A stretch of 64,000 nt of DNA from Burkholderiales bacterium (GTDB taxonomy: Bacteria > Pseudomonadota > Gammaproteobacteria > Burkholderiales > SG8-41): the NCBI GenBank assembly GCA_036262035.1, contig DATAJS010000010.1:124001-188000 (forward strand), in the 5' to 3' direction. Shown in pieces: positions 26,704 through 37,538 of this stretch. The translations under genes and the position numbers were made by a program. Every line of letters begins with the position of its first letter. Position 1 is the stretch's first letter. Under the pieces are notes generated by a model. That model was given only the letters and a program-made list of their open reading frames with translations, was not told where the DNA came from and ran no database searches.

Positions 26704-27261
26704 TCAGGCGGCGTTGTCGCGCGCGACCTGCGCGAGCCGCTGCTCGAGCCGGTGGGCGAGGCTGCTCACGCTCTGGTTGCCGGTGTCGACGACGACGTCG
26801 GCGACCTCGCGATACAGCGGATCGCGCTGGGCATAGAGCTCGGTCAGCTTCGCCAGCGGATCGGCGGTCTGGAGCAGCGGGCGGTTGCGATCGTGGCGCG
26901 TGCGCTGGTACAGCTCGTGCGGGGACGCGCGCAGGTAGACGACCGTGCCGCACTCGGCGAGCACCTTGCGGTTCTCCGGCGCGAGCACCGCGCCGCCGCC
27001 GGTCGCGAGCACGACGCCCTTGGTCGCGCACAGCTCGGAGAGCATGCGGCTCTCGCGCGCGCGAAAGCCGGCTTCGCCTTCGATCTCGAAGATCACCGGG
27101 ATGCGCACGCCCGTCGCACGCTCGACTTCGTGATCGGAGTCGTAGAAGGTCTTGCCGAGGCGCCGCGCGAGCAGCCGCCCGACCGAAGTCTTGCCGGCCC
27201 CCATGAGGCCGACCAGGAAAATGTTGGCTTCGGACGCGACGCGGCCGGGGTTGGTCGACAT
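26704..27261 (-). CDS. aroK: shikimate kinase
   Basis: Phosphorylates shikimate with ATP (185 aa). P-loop [11 protein letters not shown], substrate-binding [11 protein letters not shown] and [15 protein letters not shown], and the GGGAV box are all present. ATG 27261 ([18 protein letters not shown]) is preferred over an in-frame ATG at 27318, because the extra 19 residues would be encoded by a hairpin repeat. It lies downstream of pilQ; the pilMNOPQ-aroK-aroB order is conserved from gamma- to betaproteobacteria. The gap to pilQ holds two hairpins of a dispersed element. Confidence 0.96.
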   Translation of the reverse strand: MSTNPGRVASEANIFLVGLMGAGKTSVGRLLARRLGKTFYDSDHEVERATGVRIPVIFEIEGEAGFRARESRMLSELCATKGVVLATGGGAVLAPENRKVLAECGTVVYLRASPHELYQRTRHDRNRPLLQTADPLAKLTELYAQRDPLYREVADVVVDTGNQSVSSLAHRLEQRLAQVARDNAA

Positions 27262-27273
27262 GCCGCGCATTTT

Positions 27274-27354
27274 AGCCGACGCGGCGTTGCCGCGTCGGCT
27301 CGCGCCGATAAACGCCAAGGAGGGAAACCAAGGTTTCCGTCCTTGGACCTCCCT
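27274..27354. repeat. composite two-hairpin intergenic element, copy 1
   Basis: Hairpin A: AGCCGACGCGG / CCGCGTCGGCT (27274-27300, 11 bp perfect). A linker CGCGCCGATAAACG follows. Hairpin B: 27315-27329 pairs with 27332-27346 (CCAAGGAGGGAAACC against GGTTTCCGTCCTTGG, one mismatch), then ACCTCCCT. The same layout occurs at 41775-41862. It sits between pilQ and aroK. Confidence 0.75.
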
Positions 27355-27367
27355 TCCTTCAATAAGC

Positions 27368-29515
27368 CTAAGGTGTGACGCGAAGGGTGTCTTTGAGGAT
27401 CCGCGGCGTGACGAAGATCAGCAGCTCGTTGCGGTTGTCGAACTTCTGCGTCTGCTTGAAGAGGAAACCGACGTACGGCAGGTCGCCCAGCAACGGCACC
27501 TTGTTCACCGTCGTGCGCTCGTCCTGCGTGTAGATGCCGCCGATCACGACGGTGCCGCCGTTCTCGACGAGCACCTCGGTCGTCACCTGCTTGGTGTCGA
27601 TCGACGGACCGGACAGCGTCTGCTGGCCGACGCTGTCCTTGTGCACGTTCAGGCTCATGATCACGTTGTCGTCGGGCGTGATCTGCGGCTTCACCTTGAG
27701 CGACAGCGTCGCTTTCTTGAACTGTACCGCGGTCGCGCCGCTCGAGGTCGCCTGCTGGTACGGGATCTCCGTGCCCTGCTCGATGATCGCCTCGACCTGG
27801 TCGGCGGTGATCACGCGCGGACTCGAGATGATCTTGCCGCGGCCGTCGGCCTGGAGCGCGGACAGCTCGAGGTTGAGGAAGCGCGTCATCTTGTCGTTGA
27901 ACAAGAGGAACGAGAAGAAGCCGGGCTGCTGGCCGTTGATCACCGGCGCCGGCAGGTTCACGCTGAGCGAGTCGGGGAGGAAGCTCGTCGCGGTGTTCGG
28001 CGTCTGGAAGGTCTGCACACCGGTGCTCGCGAGGTTGCCGCCCGCGAGGAAGCGCGCGCCGGTGCCGCTGATCTCCTGGCCGACCGAGCCGCGCGCCGAG
28101 AGGTCGAGCGTGCCGAGCCGGACGCCGAGGTTGCGGCTGAAGGTGTCGAGCGCTTCGACGATGCGCGATTCGATCATCACCTGGCGCACCGCGACGTCGA
28201 CCTTGCGGATCAGGCGCCGCACTTCCTCGAGCCGCGTCGGCGTGTCCTGCACGAAGATCGTGTTGGTGCGCGGGTCGATGACCGCGCTGCCGCGCTTGCT
28301 GAGGATGCGCTGCTTGTCGTCGGTCAGCAGCTTCGCGAAGTCGATCGCGCGCTGGTAGTTCAGCTGGAAGGTCTCGGTCCGCGTCGGCTCGAGCTCGGCG
28401 ATCTGCGCCTGCGCTTCGAGCGCGAGCTTCTCGCGCGCGGCGAGCTCGTCGCGCGGCGCGATCCACACGACGTTGCCCGTCTTGCGCATGTCGAGACCCT
28501 TGCTCTGCAGGATGATGTCGAGCGCCTGGTCCCACGGCACGTCGCGCAGGCGCAGCGTGAGGTTGCCGGTGACGGTGTCGCTGGTGATGATGTTCAGGCC
28601 CGTGAAGTCGGCGATGACCTGCAGCACCGCGCGCACCTCGACGTTCTGGAAGTTGAGCGAGAGCTTCTCGCCCACGTAGCCGGGACGCACGAGGCGGTTG
28701 GGGTCTTCGACGACCTGCTTCACCTCGACGATGAAGCGGTTGTCGGTCTGGTAGGCCGAATGTTCCCAGTTACCCCGGGGCGTGATCGTCAGCCGCGCGT
28801 TGCCGCCCTGCGCGAACGATTCGAGCTGCTGCACCGGCGTGCCGAAATCGGTCACGTCCATGCGCCGCTCGAGGTTGCGCGGCACCGCGGTGTTGGCGAA
28901 GTCGACGACGATGCTGCGGCCCTGCGTGCGCACCGCGATGCCGACCTGACTGTCGGAGAGGTCGACGATGATGCGGCCTTCGCCGCCGGGGCCGCGACGG
29001 AAATCGATGTCGCGCAGCGCGTGGCGGCCGTCGCCGGGACGCTGCTCCGCGAAGTGCTGGGTGATGCCGGGCGCGGCGGGCTGCGCCGTGGCGGCGATCG
29101 CTTTCTCGGGCGAGCCGGCGAGCGTGATGAGCACCGTGCGGCCTTCGATCTGGGTGTCGTAGGTCACCGCACGCCCCAGCTCGAGCACCATGCGCGTGCG
29201 GTCGCCCGCCTGCACGACGTTGATGCGGCGCAGGTCGCCCTCCGCGACATCCTGCGAGGTGCGGCCGAGCGCGTTGCCGGTGTTCGGGAAATCGAGCGCG
29301 ATCCGCGGCGGGTTGCTCACCGTGAAGCCGGCGGGCGGATTGGCGGGCGGATTCTGCATCGTCACGCGAACCACGATGCGTCCGCCCGACTGGGCGGAAA
29401 CATTGACCGCCTGGATGTTGTTCTGCTGGGCGTAAGCCAGGCTCGTGAGCGCGCAAAGCGCGAAAGCCGCGAGCGCGAGCAAGGCGCGGCCGGTGTATGT
29501 GACGATGGCGTTCAT
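27368..29515 (-). CDS. pilQ: type IV pilus secretin PilQ
   Basis: Outer-membrane secretin through which the type IV pilus exits (715 aa). A signal peptide of about 29 residues ends TSLAYAQ. Two AMIN-type peptidoglycan-binding regions (about 35-300) are followed by a secretin N0/STN domain ([21 protein letters not shown]) and an N1/KH-like domain. The C-terminal secretin barrel carries [15 protein letters not shown] and [11 protein letters not shown]. Its ATG overlaps the pilP stop by 4 bp. It is the last gene of pilMNOPQ. Only the alignment subcomplex and secretin genes are present; motor and pilin genes are elsewhere. Confidence 0.97.
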   Translation of the reverse strand: MNAIVTYTGRALLALAAFALCALTSLAYAQQNNIQAVNVSAQSGGRIVVRVTMQNPPANPPAGFTVSNPPRIALDFPNTGNALGRTSQDVAEGDLRRINVVQAGDRTRMVLELGRAVTYDTQIEGRTVLITLAGSPEKAIAATAQPAAPGITQHFAEQRPGDGRHALRDIDFRRGPGGEGRIIVDLSDSQVGIAVRTQGRSIVVDFANTAVPRNLERRMDVTDFGTPVQQLESFAQGGNARLTITPRGNWEHSAYQTDNRFIVEVKQVVEDPNRLVRPGYVGEKLSLNFQNVEVRAVLQVIADFTGLNIITSDTVTGNLTLRLRDVPWDQALDIILQSKGLDMRKTGNVVWIAPRDELAAREKLALEAQAQIAELEPTRTETFQLNYQRAIDFAKLLTDDKQRILSKRGSAVIDPRTNTIFVQDTPTRLEEVRRLIRKVDVAVRQVMIESRIVEALDTFSRNLGVRLGTLDLSARGSVGQEISGTGARFLAGGNLASTGVQTFQTPNTATSFLPDSLSVNLPAPVINGQQPGFFSFLLFNDKMTRFLNLELSALQADGRGKIISSPRVITADQVEAIIEQGTEIPYQQATSSGATAVQFKKATLSLKVKPQITPDDNVIMSLNVHKDSVGQQTLSGPSIDTKQVTTEVLVENGGTVVIGGIYTQDERTTVNKVPLLGDLPYVGFLFKQTQKFDNRNELLIFVTPRILKDTLRVTP

Positions 29516-30033
29516 TTCTTTGCCTCCTGTTCCTCCGACAAAAGGAGGGCTTGATCTTTTTCTTCCCAGTTGCCGGCGCTGTCCTGGACGATCTCTTTGA
29601 TCTTCACGGCGGATTCCGAGATGCCGACGATGCGCCCGAAGTTCTGGCCGAGGTAGTTGCCGACCTTCACCCGGTATAGCGCGTTGTCAGGAGCCCGAAC
29701 GAGGGCGTAAATCTCTTTCTTCTGCTCGAGCGTGCCGACCATCTTGAGGTTCTCGAGCGGAAACGCTTCGAGCGGCTCGCGGCGGCGGTTCAGGTCCGGC
29801 GCGACGCCGCCGCCGCCTTTGGGCGGCTCGATCTTGCGCGGCTTGAACGGATCGGTCAGGTCGAACGCGTTGTAGGTGTACGGCTCGTAGGGCTTCATCT
29901 CGGGAAGCGGCGGGATGTTGCCGTGGGGCAGCTTGTCCGAGTCCTTCACGAACTGTCGCAGGTCGCCGTACTGCTCGCCGCCGCAGGAAGCGAGCAGCGT
30001 GCACGCGAGGACGAGGGTGAGGCCGCGCGTCAC
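29512..30033 (-). CDS. pilP: type IV pilus assembly lipoprotein PilP
   Basis: Inner-membrane lipoprotein (173 aa) linking PilNO to the PilQ secretin in the periplasm. The start is GTG 30033, overlapping the pilO stop (GTGA). The lipobox LLASC puts the lipidated cysteine at residue 17, followed by a Pro-rich flexible segment. The folded domain has DPFKPRKIEPP, LENLKMVGTLEQK and YRVKVGNYLGQNFGRI, the family signature. It overlaps pilQ by 4 bp. Confidence 0.95.
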   Translation of the reverse strand: MTRGLTLVLACTLLASCGGEQYGDLRQFVKDSDKLPHGNIPPLPEMKPYEPYTYNAFDLTDPFKPRKIEPPKGGGGVAPDLNRRREPLEAFPLENLKMVGTLEQKKEIYALVRAPDNALYRVKVGNYLGQNFGRIVGISESAVKIKEIVQDSAGNWEEKDQALLLSEEQEAKK

Positions 30034-30662
30034 TTCGCGCCCCCTTTCTTGTCCTTGTCCTTCCGGCGCTGCGCCGCGAGCTCTTCCTCGTCGAGGTAAC
30101 GGAAAGTCTTGGCGGTGGCATCCATGACGAGCGAGCCGTCCTTGTTCGCCCCGAGCGCGATGTCGTTGAGCGTCACGATGCGAGAGAGCTTGCCGACGTC
30201 GCTCGCGAAAGCGCCGATGTCGTGATAGCTGCCGGTGATGCGGATCGTGATCGGCAGCTCCGCGTAGAAGTCCCGGATCGTCTCTTCCGCGGCGGGCTTG
30301 AAGAGCTCGAACTGCAGGCCGCGGCCGAGGCCGGCCTGGTTGATGTCGGTGAGCAGCGCGTCCATCTCCGATTTGCCCGGAAGCTGCTTCAGGAGCGCGC
30401 CGAACTGCTTCTCGATGTCCTCGAGCTGCTTGCGGTATGCGGGAAGGTCCAGCGCCTGCTTCTTCTTGTCGACGAACGTGGTCTTGAGCTGCTCCTCTTT
30501 CGCTTTCTCGGCGTCGATGTTCGCGAGCTGGTCCTTCCAGTCGAACCAGTATGCGACCGCGATGATGAGCAGCAGCACGATCGCGAGCGTGCCGAGCTTG
30601 GGGCCTGCGGGCCACGATCCGATCTTCTTCGGATCGAGCCGCCTCAAATCGTCGAGGGTCAT
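30030..30662 (-). CDS. pilO: type IV pilus inner-membrane protein PilO
   Basis: Bitopic inner-membrane protein (210 aa) that heterodimerises with PilN in the pilus alignment complex. A short cytoplasmic N-terminus (MTLDDLRRLDPKKIGSW) is followed by a TM near residues 24-42 (GTLAIVLLLIIAVAYWFDW). A coiled-coil covers about 45-95, and the periplasmic ferredoxin-like domain includes LPITIRITGSYHDIGAFASDVGKLSRIVTL in pieces typical of PilO. Overlaps pilN and pilP by 4 bp each. Confidence 0.95.
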   Translation of the reverse strand: MTLDDLRRLDPKKIGSWPAGPKLGTLAIVLLLIIAVAYWFDWKDQLANIDAEKAKEEQLKTTFVDKKKQALDLPAYRKQLEDIEKQFGALLKQLPGKSEMDALLTDINQAGLGRGLQFELFKPAAEETIRDFYAELPITIRITGSYHDIGAFASDVGKLSRIVTLNDIALGANKDGSLVMDATAKTFRYLDEEELAAQRRKDKDKKGGAK

Positions 30663-31264
30663 GACGCTCCAGTCGCTGCCGCGGTCTTCGCCGGGGGCTT
30701 GCCCTTGATGTCTTCTTCGGGTTTCGGGCGCTCGATGCTCACAGCGAGCGTGAATTCGTTGATGCGCGCGCTACCGAGCGTCACCGCCTTGATCTCGACG
30801 AGGTTGGAGCTCTCGAGGTACGGCGACGAATCGAGGTTGCGCATGAGCGTCGAGACGCGAGCCTGCGACTGGGTGTAGCCGTTGATCACGACACGCGGCC
30901 CGGTCTGCTTCACGTTCTTGAGATACACGCCGTCGGGCAGCTGGCGCGCGAGCTCGTCGAGCAGGTGCACGACCTCGGCGCGGTTGGTCTGCAGCGTTTC
31001 GACCACCTTCTTCCGGGCGAGGAGCGAAGCGGTCATCTCCTTGAGCTTCTTGATGTCCTCGATCTCCTTGTCCAGCTTGACGATCTCGGACTGGAGATAG
31101 GCGTTCCTCTTCTGCTGGTCTTCGAACGTCGAGGCGAGCGAGGCGTGCACGACCATCGCGATCGCCACGCCCAGCGCGGCGACGGCGCCGAGCATGATGA
31201 AGTATTGCCGCTGCTGCCTTCTGCGGCGTATCTCCCGATGCGGCAGCAGGTTGACGCGGATCAC
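30659..31264 (-). CDS. pilN: type IV pilus assembly protein PilN
   Basis: Inner-membrane partner of PilO (201 aa). The N-terminal MIRVNLLPHREIRRRRQQ is the conserved cytoplasmic tail that binds PilM. A TM follows at about 23-45, then a coiled-coil and a periplasmic domain with LPDGVYLKNVKQTGPRVVINGY. Four-base overlaps with pilM and pilO show tight translational coupling. Confidence 0.95.
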   Translation of the reverse strand: MIRVNLLPHREIRRRRQQRQYFIMLGAVAALGVAIAMVVHASLASTFEDQQKRNAYLQSEIVKLDKEIEDIKKLKEMTASLLARKKVVETLQTNRAEVVHLLDELARQLPDGVYLKNVKQTGPRVVINGYTQSQARVSTLMRNLDSSPYLESSNLVEIKAVTLGSARINEFTLAVSIERPKPEEDIKGKPPAKTAAATGAS

Positions 31265-32388
31265 GGATCGAACCTCCGCAGCGCGAGCCCGGTGGCGACC
31301 ATGAGCGAAGGCGCGTCCTGGGTGAGACTCTTCACCTTCACGCGGGGCGAGACGTCCATGTTCACGAACGGGTTGGCGATGATCGTCGAGACCTGCGTGC
31401 GGCGGCTCACCGATTCGGCGACGCCGGGTATCGCGGCGCAGCCGCCGGCGAGCACGATCTGCGCGACCTGGTTATAGGGCGTCGAGCTGAAGAAGAAATG
31501 CAGGGCGCGCGCGATCTCGAGCCCCATCTTGTCGACGAAGGGCTGCAGCACGTCGCTCTCGTACTCGGGCGGCAGGCCGCCGTCGCGCTTGGCGACCTCG
31601 GCTTCGTCGGCGGAGAGCCCGAACTTGTTCTGGATCTCCTGCGACAGCTCGTTCCCGCCGAAAGGCTGCTCGCGCAGGTATATGGATTGCCCGTTGCGCA
31701 GCACGTTGACAGTCATGATCGACGCGCCGACGTCCACCATCGCGATGTTCTCGTCCTTGTTCTCTTCCTCCGAGTCCGGCGCCATCAGCTCGAACGCGGC
31801 CTGCGCGGCATACAGGTCGACGTCCATCACGGTGGGCTTCAGCCCCGCGGCCTCGGCGGCGGCGACGCGGTCCTCGATCTTTTCCTTGCGCGACGCCGCG
31901 ATCAGCACTTCGACGTCGTCGGGATTGTTCGGCGCGGAGCCGAGCACCTGGAAATCGAGGTTCACTTCGTCGAGCGAGAACGGGATGTACTGGTTCGCCT
32001 CGGTCTCGACCTGCACCTCGAGCTCTTCCTCGGTCTGCCCGGCGGGCACCAGGATCCTTTTACTGATCACCGCCGCATTGGGCAGCGCCAGCGCGACGTT
32101 CTTGATATTGGTGCCGAGGCGCTTGTGGCAGCGCTTCAGCGCGTCGCTCACCGCGTCGAGGTTGTTGATGTTGCCTTCGACGACGGTGTCGCGCGGCAAC
32201 GGCTCGATCGCGTAGCGTTCGACGCGATACAGCCCGCGGCCCGCTTCGGTGAGCTCGACCATCTTGATCGACGACGAGGACAGGTCTGCGCCGATGAGCG
32301 GCGGCGCCTTGGGCTTGAATAGCCGTTCGAGCGCCGCCGTATCGAACTTCAACCCGCTGGTGTCGAGGCTGAATTTTCCCTTTAACAT
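31261..32388 (-). CDS. pilM: type IV pilus actin-like ATPase PilM
   Basis: Cytoplasmic FtsA/actin-fold protein (375 aa) that binds the PilN tail. An ATP-binding phosphate loop IGADLSSSSIKMVEL (residues about 37-51), IAMVDVGASIMTV and the adenosine-site segment IVLAGGCAAIPGVAESV are present. It opens the pilMNOPQ operon, divergent from the PBP1a gene; pilM divergent from ponA/mrcA is standard in proteobacteria. A candidate promoter lies at 32421-32449. Confidence 0.96.
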   Translation of the reverse strand: MLKGKFSLDTSGLKFDTAALERLFKPKAPPLIGADLSSSSIKMVELTEAGRGLYRVERYAIEPLPRDTVVEGNINNLDAVSDALKRCHKRLGTNIKNVALALPNAAVISKRILVPAGQTEEELEVQVETEANQYIPFSLDEVNLDFQVLGSAPNNPDDVEVLIAASRKEKIEDRVAAAEAAGLKPTVMDVDLYAAQAAFELMAPDSEEENKDENIAMVDVGASIMTVNVLRNGQSIYLREQPFGGNELSQEIQNKFGLSADEAEVAKRDGGLPPEYESDVLQPFVDKMGLEIARALHFFFSSTPYNQVAQIVLAGGCAAIPGVAESVSRRTQVSTIIANPFVNMDVSPRVKVKSLTQDAPSLMVATGLALRRFDP

Positions 32389-32420
32389 AAGCTTGTTGCG
32401 CTGTCTGGCCCAGAATCTAC

Positions 32421-32449
32421 TTTAAATGCTAGCAATAAGCTCAGGGCAA
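32421..32449 (-). promoter_or_regulatory. candidate promoter of pilMNOPQ
   Basis: On the minus strand TTGCCC (32444-32449), 17-bp spacer, TTTAAA (32421-32426), each 4/6 to the sigma70 consensus. It would start transcription about 25 bp before the pilM ATG. It is one of two divergent promoters needed in the 246-bp gap 32389-32634. Confidence 0.35.
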
Positions 32450-32492
32450 GTAAATGGAACTCGTCTCGTTTATTTTTGCCCAACGGCGACTT

Positions 32493-32498
32493 TATAAT
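32493..32498 (+). promoter_or_regulatory. candidate -10 box for the PBP1a gene
   Basis: Perfect TATAAT about 137 bp upstream of the ATG. No strong -35 hexamer stands at the ideal distance; AT-rich sequence lies just upstream. Orientation fits the divergent PBP1a gene. Confidence 0.4.
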
Positions 32499-32634
32499 GG
32501 TCAAAGCTCTCCCGATCCCGTCCCGGCATGCGCGCGACGCCACGCGGTACGTTCCGCAACCTGAGGCCTCGTTTCAGTATCGCACGTAAACCCCCGTCGC
32601 GCATGAACTTTCTCCGGCAACAAACAGGCTCAAG

Positions 32635-34950
32635 ATGTTGAAGCGCTGGTGGGCATTTCCACTATTACTGGTAGCGTCCACGTTCGTAGCGGGCGTAGTG
32701 CTCGTCGCCTTCGCCGCGGTCATCGTCTATCCGACCCTGCCGTCGCTGGAAGTGCTCACTGACTACCAGCCCAAGATTCCGCTGCGCGTCTACAGCTCCG
32801 AAGGCACGCTCCTCGGGGAGTTCGGCGAGGAGCGCCGCGCGTTCGTCGCGATCAAGGACGTGCCCAAGCCGATGATCGACGCGATCCTGGCGGCCGAGGA
32901 CGAGCGCTTCTATCACCATCGCGGCGTCGACTATGTCGGAGTGGCGCGCGCCGCGCTGTCGAACTTCGTGTCCGGCGGCGTGCGCCAGGGCGCCTCCACG
33001 ATCACGATGCAGGTCGCGCGGAACTTCTTCCTCTCGAAGGAGCGCACGCTCACCCGCAAATTCAACGAGATGCTGCTCGCGTTCAAGATCGAGGCGAGTC
33101 TCTCCAAGGACGAGATCCTCCAGCTCTACGTCAACCAGATCTACCTCGGCCAGCGCGCATACGGTTTCGCGGCCGCTTCGCAGATCTATTACGGCAAGCC
33201 GCTCGACAAGCTGGTGATCGCCGAGTACGCGATGCTCGCCGGCCTGCCCAAAGCGCCCTCCGGCTACAACCCGATCGCCAATCCCAAGCGGGCGCAACTG
33301 CGCCAGCACTACGTGCTGCGGCGCATGCGCGAACTCGGCGCGATCAGCGACGCCCAGCTCCAGGAGGCCGAGCAGTTCCAGATCGTCGTCAAGCGCGGCG
33401 CCAACGACTTCGGAGTGCACGCCGAGCACCTCGCCGAGATGGTGCGCCAGGCGGTGTTCGAGCGCTATAAGGACGAGACCTACACGCGCGGGATCCGCAT
33501 TTTCACGACGGTCTCGGCGAAACACCAGGAAGCCGCTTACCAGGCGCTGCGCAAAGGCGTGCAGGACTACGACCGCCGCCACGGCTACCGCGGCCCCGAG
33601 GGCTATGCGGAGCTGCCGGCCAAGCTCACCGAGGAAGCCCTCGACGAAGCGCTCCAGGACACGACCGACTACGACGATCTGCTCGCGGGCGTCGTCGTCG
33701 AGGCGAGCCCGAAGCTCGTCAAGGTCTACGTGCGCGACGGAGAAACCATCGAGATCAACGAGCAGGGGCTCGGTTTCGCCGCGCGCATGCTCGGCGACAA
33801 GGTCAACGCCAACCAGCGGCTGCGCCGCGGGGCGATCGTGCGCGTGCAGCAGGACGACAAGCAGAAGTGGCACATCACGCAGCTGCCCGCGGTCGAATCG
33901 GCGCTGATCTCGGTGGATCCGCGCGACGGCGCGATCCGCGCGCTGATCGGCGGCTTCGACTTCAATCGCAACCAGTACAACCACGTGACGCAGGCGCTGC
34001 GGCAGCCCGGGTCGAGCTTCAAGCCGTTCATCTATTCAGCCGCGCTGGAGAAGGGTTTCACCGCCGCGACCATCATCAACGACGCGCCGCTCACCTTCTC
34101 GTCGACGCAGACCGGCTCCGAGCCGTGGGAGCCCAAGAACTACGACGGCAAGTTCGAAGGTCCGATGCGGCTGCGCACCGCCCTGATGAAATCGAAGAAC
34201 CTGGTGTCGATCCGCATCCTGCAGGCGATCAGCCCGCAGTACGCACAGGACTACATCGCGCGCTTCGGCTTCGATCCGAAGATGCACCCGCCGTATCTGA
34301 CGATGGCCCTCGGCGCCGGCAACGCGACGCCGATGCAGATGGCGCAGGCGTATTCGATCTTCGCCAACGGCGGGTTCCGCGTGCCGCCGTACTTCATCGA
34401 GCGGGTGGAAGACAACCGCGGCAACATCCTGCTCCAGGCGAAACCGCAGAAAGCGGGCGAAGGCGCCGAGCGCGCGATCGATCCGCGCAACGCGTTCATC
34501 ATGCAAAGCCTGATGCGCGACGTGGTGCGCGCGGGAACCGCGGCGCGCGCGATGAAGCTCGGGCGCACCGACCTCGCGGGCAAGACCGGCACGACCAACG
34601 ACTTCATCGACGCGTGGTTCTGCGGTTTCAACAACACGCTGGTCGGCGTCGCGTGGATCGGCTTCGACCAGCCGCAGACGCTCGGCCGCAACGAGACCGG
34701 CGGGTCTGCCGCGCTGCCCATCTGGATGGGCTACATGGGCGTCGCGCTCAAAGGGGTGCCCGAAGCGCCGTTCACACCGCCGCCGGGCGTGGTGTCGGTG
34801 CGCGTCAACCCGGAGACCGGCATGCGCGAAGAGGGCGGCGTGCCCGATTACTTCTATCAGGAGTTCGTGCCGCCCGAAGGCGGCGGCGCCAGTCCGCTCG
34901 GCGGCGGCGGCGAGAAACCGCAAGAGGAAGTTCGCAACCAGCTCTTCTGA
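32635..34950 (+). CDS. mrcA: penicillin-binding protein 1A (bifunctional transglycosylase/transpeptidase)
   Basis: Class A PBP (771 aa) polymerising and cross-linking peptidoglycan at the inner membrane. TM at about residues 9-31. The GT51 transglycosylase domain has AILAAEDERFYHHRGVDYVG, QGASTITMQVARNFFL and QIYLGQRAYGFAAAS. An OB-like insert precedes the transpeptidase domain, with SSFKPF (catalytic Ser and Lys), SKN and KTGTTNDF boxes. A Gly/Pro-rich tail ends the protein. It is divergent from pilM. The next gene follows 8 bp later. Confidence 0.96.
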   Translation: MLKRWWAFPLLLVASTFVAGVVLVAFAAVIVYPTLPSLEVLTDYQPKIPLRVYSSEGTLLGEFGEERRAFVAIKDVPKPMIDAILAAEDERFYHHRGVDYVGVARAALSNFVSGGVRQGASTITMQVARNFFLSKERTLTRKFNEMLLAFKIEASLSKDEILQLYVNQIYLGQRAYGFAAASQIYYGKPLDKLVIAEYAMLAGLPKAPSGYNPIANPKRAQLRQHYVLRRMRELGAISDAQLQEAEQFQIVVKRGANDFGVHAEHLAEMVRQAVFERYKDETYTRGIRIFTTVSAKHQEAAYQALRKGVQDYDRRHGYRGPEGYAELPAKLTEEALDEALQDTTDYDDLLAGVVVEASPKLVKVYVRDGETIEINEQGLGFAARMLGDKVNANQRLRRGAIVRVQQDDKQKWHITQLPAVESALISVDPRDGAIRALIGGFDFNRNQYNHVTQALRQPGSSFKPFIYSAALEKGFTAATIINDAPLTFSSTQTGSEPWEPKNYDGKFEGPMRLRTALMKSKNLVSIRILQAISPQYAQDYIARFGFDPKMHPPYLTMALGAGNATPMQMAQAYSIFANGGFRVPPYFIERVEDNRGNILLQAKPQKAGEGAERAIDPRNAFIMQSLMRDVVRAGTAARAMKLGRTDLAGKTGTTNDFIDAWFCGFNNTLVGVAWIGFDQPQTLGRNETGGSAALPIWMGYMGVALKGVPEAPFTPPPGVVSVRVNPETGMREEGGVPDYFYQEFVPPEGGGASPLGGGGEKPQEEVRNQLF

Positions 34951-34957
34951 CGTTGTT

Positions 34958-35583
34958 ATGGCGAAGGATCGGGGTAAAACGCACGAACGGGCACACTACG
35001 CCCGTAACGACGAGCGCGGGCGCATCGCCCACCTCGCCGCGCGCATCATGGTCGAGGACGGGGTCGAGGATTACGCGACGGCCAAGCGCAAGGCGGCGCG
35101 CCAGGCCGGCGTGCCGGATACCCGACAGTTGCCGACCAATGAAGAAGTCGAGGCGGCGCTGCGCGTGCAGCAGTCGCTGTACGGCGGGGATGCGCACCGT
35201 GCGGGCTTGCGCGAGCTGCGCGAGCACGCGCTCGGCGTCATGCGTGAGCTCGAGCGCTTCAATCCCTATCTGACGGGCTCGGTGCTGTCGGGCAGCGCGG
35301 GCAAGTACGCCGACATCAATCTCCACCTCTATACCGACAGCGCGAAAGTGGTCGAGATCTTCCTGATGGACCGCGACGTCGCATACGACGCGGGCCAGTG
35401 CCGGCTCTACGTCGGCGAGGAGCCGCACACCTTTCCGAAGTTCACGATCGACGACGACGGCATCGAGGTCGAGATCGTCGTGCTCGCGCTCGACGATCTG
35501 CGCAACCCGGTGCGGACGACGCCCGAAGGCAAACCCATCGAGCGCGCGCGACTGCCGCAGGTCGAGATACTCCTGAACGACGA

Positions 35584-35593
<10 letters not shown>
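34958..35593 (+). CDS. conserved protein with a nucleotidyltransferase-like core
   Basis: 211-aa soluble protein of a type seen in many Betaproteobacteria, function unknown. Residues about 20-45 form a basic helical segment (RIAHLAARIMVEDGVEDYATAKRKAARQ). The centre reads LSGSAGKYADINLHLYTD, which resembles the GS-x-DxD nucleotide-transfer motif but with Asn in place of the second Asp. The remainder alternates strands and helices and ends with a leucine-rich ERARLPQVEILL. It sits 8 bp after the PBP1a gene, probably cotranscribed. Its stop lies within a perfect hairpin shared with the convergent hemB. The fold assignment is by motif only. Confidence 0.75.
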
Positions 35594-36793
<1,200 letters not shown>

Positions 36794-36798
36794 ATGCC

Positions 36799-36830
36799 AG
36801 GGCCCCGGCTGCGACAGCCGGGGCCCTTTT
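36799..36830 (+). terminator. third hairpin, strong terminator abutting engB stop
   Basis: Perfect 12-bp stem AGGGCCCCGGCT / AGCCGGGGCCCT with a 5-nt loop and TTTT (36827-36830) touching the engB stop codon. The T-run again faces the plus strand. On the minus strand it could still serve engB as a GC hairpin. Confidence 0.75.
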
Positions 36831-37420
36831 CATTTCAACCATCCCGCGATCACGCCCTGCGCCGCTTTAACGCCGGTACCCTCGACCGCCGAGAACAGTT
36901 GCGCCGTCGCATTCGGATAGCGCGACGCGAGCAGCGTCTCGGCCGCACGCAGCGACCTGATGCTTTCCTGCCGCGTGAGCTTGTCGGCCTTGGTGAGCAG
37001 CGCCAGCACCGGCCGGTTGGTCGGCATGAACCAGCCCAGGAGCTGTTCGTCCAGCGGGGTGAGCGGGTGCCGCGAGTCGACGATGATCACCAGTCCTTGC
37101 AACGACGCGCGCTCGGTAAGGTAAGTGCTTATTAACATGCCCCAGTGCTCGCGTTCCTTCTTGGAGACCGTCGCATAGCCGTAGCCCGGCAGGTCGACCA
37201 GACGGCGATGGCCGCCGCAGTCGAAGAAGTTGATCGTCTGGGTGCGCCCGGGCGTCTTGCTGACGAATGCGAGCTTCTTGCGCTTGGTCAGGGCGTTGAT
37301 GGCGCTCGACTTGCCGGCGTTGGAACGGCCGGCGAAGGCGACTTCGGCGCCGATGTCAGGGAGAAGCTCGCGCGGCTCGTGCGCGGACGCGACGAATCGC
37401 GCGGTGTCGAAGATCGACAT
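36830..37420 (-). CDS. engB: ribosome-biogenesis GTP-binding protein EngB (YihA/YsxC)
   Basis: Essential-type TRAFAC GTPase involved in large-subunit assembly and division (196 aa). G1 is GRSNAGKSS, the switch I segment KTPGRTQTINFF, G3 DLPGYGYA, and G4 TKADK; the C-terminal FSAVEGTGV holds G5. N-terminal MSIFDTARFVASAHEPRELLP fits ATG 37420. It lies between hemB and cytochrome c4 as in many Betaproteobacteria, and its stop touches the last of three tandem hairpins. Confidence 0.97.
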   Translation of the reverse strand: MSIFDTARFVASAHEPRELLPDIGAEVAFAGRSNAGKSSAINALTKRKKLAFVSKTPGRTQTINFFDCGGHRRLVDLPGYGYATVSKKEREHWGMLISTYLTERASLQGLVIIVDSRHPLTPLDEQLLGWFMPTNRPVLALLTKADKLTRQESIRSLRAAETLLASRYPNATAQLFSAVEGTGVKAAQGVIAGWLK

Positions 37421-37493
37421 AGGTCTTTGTTATCGCGGCTGAAAACCCGGGCGCAGACGGCCCGGGCGGGTGGCGTGGGGGAAGGCGATTCTA

Positions 37494-37499
37494 TACAAT
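37494..37499 (+). promoter_or_regulatory. candidate -10 box for cytochrome c4
   Basis: TACAAT 39 bp upstream of the start at 37539. Transcription would begin near 37506, giving a leader of about 33 nt that contains the GAGGAG ribosome-binding site. No clear -35 is seen. Confidence 0.4.
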
Positions 37500-37538
37500 G
37501 CCGGGTTTTCGCTGACTACCCACCCCCGAGGAGCAAGA

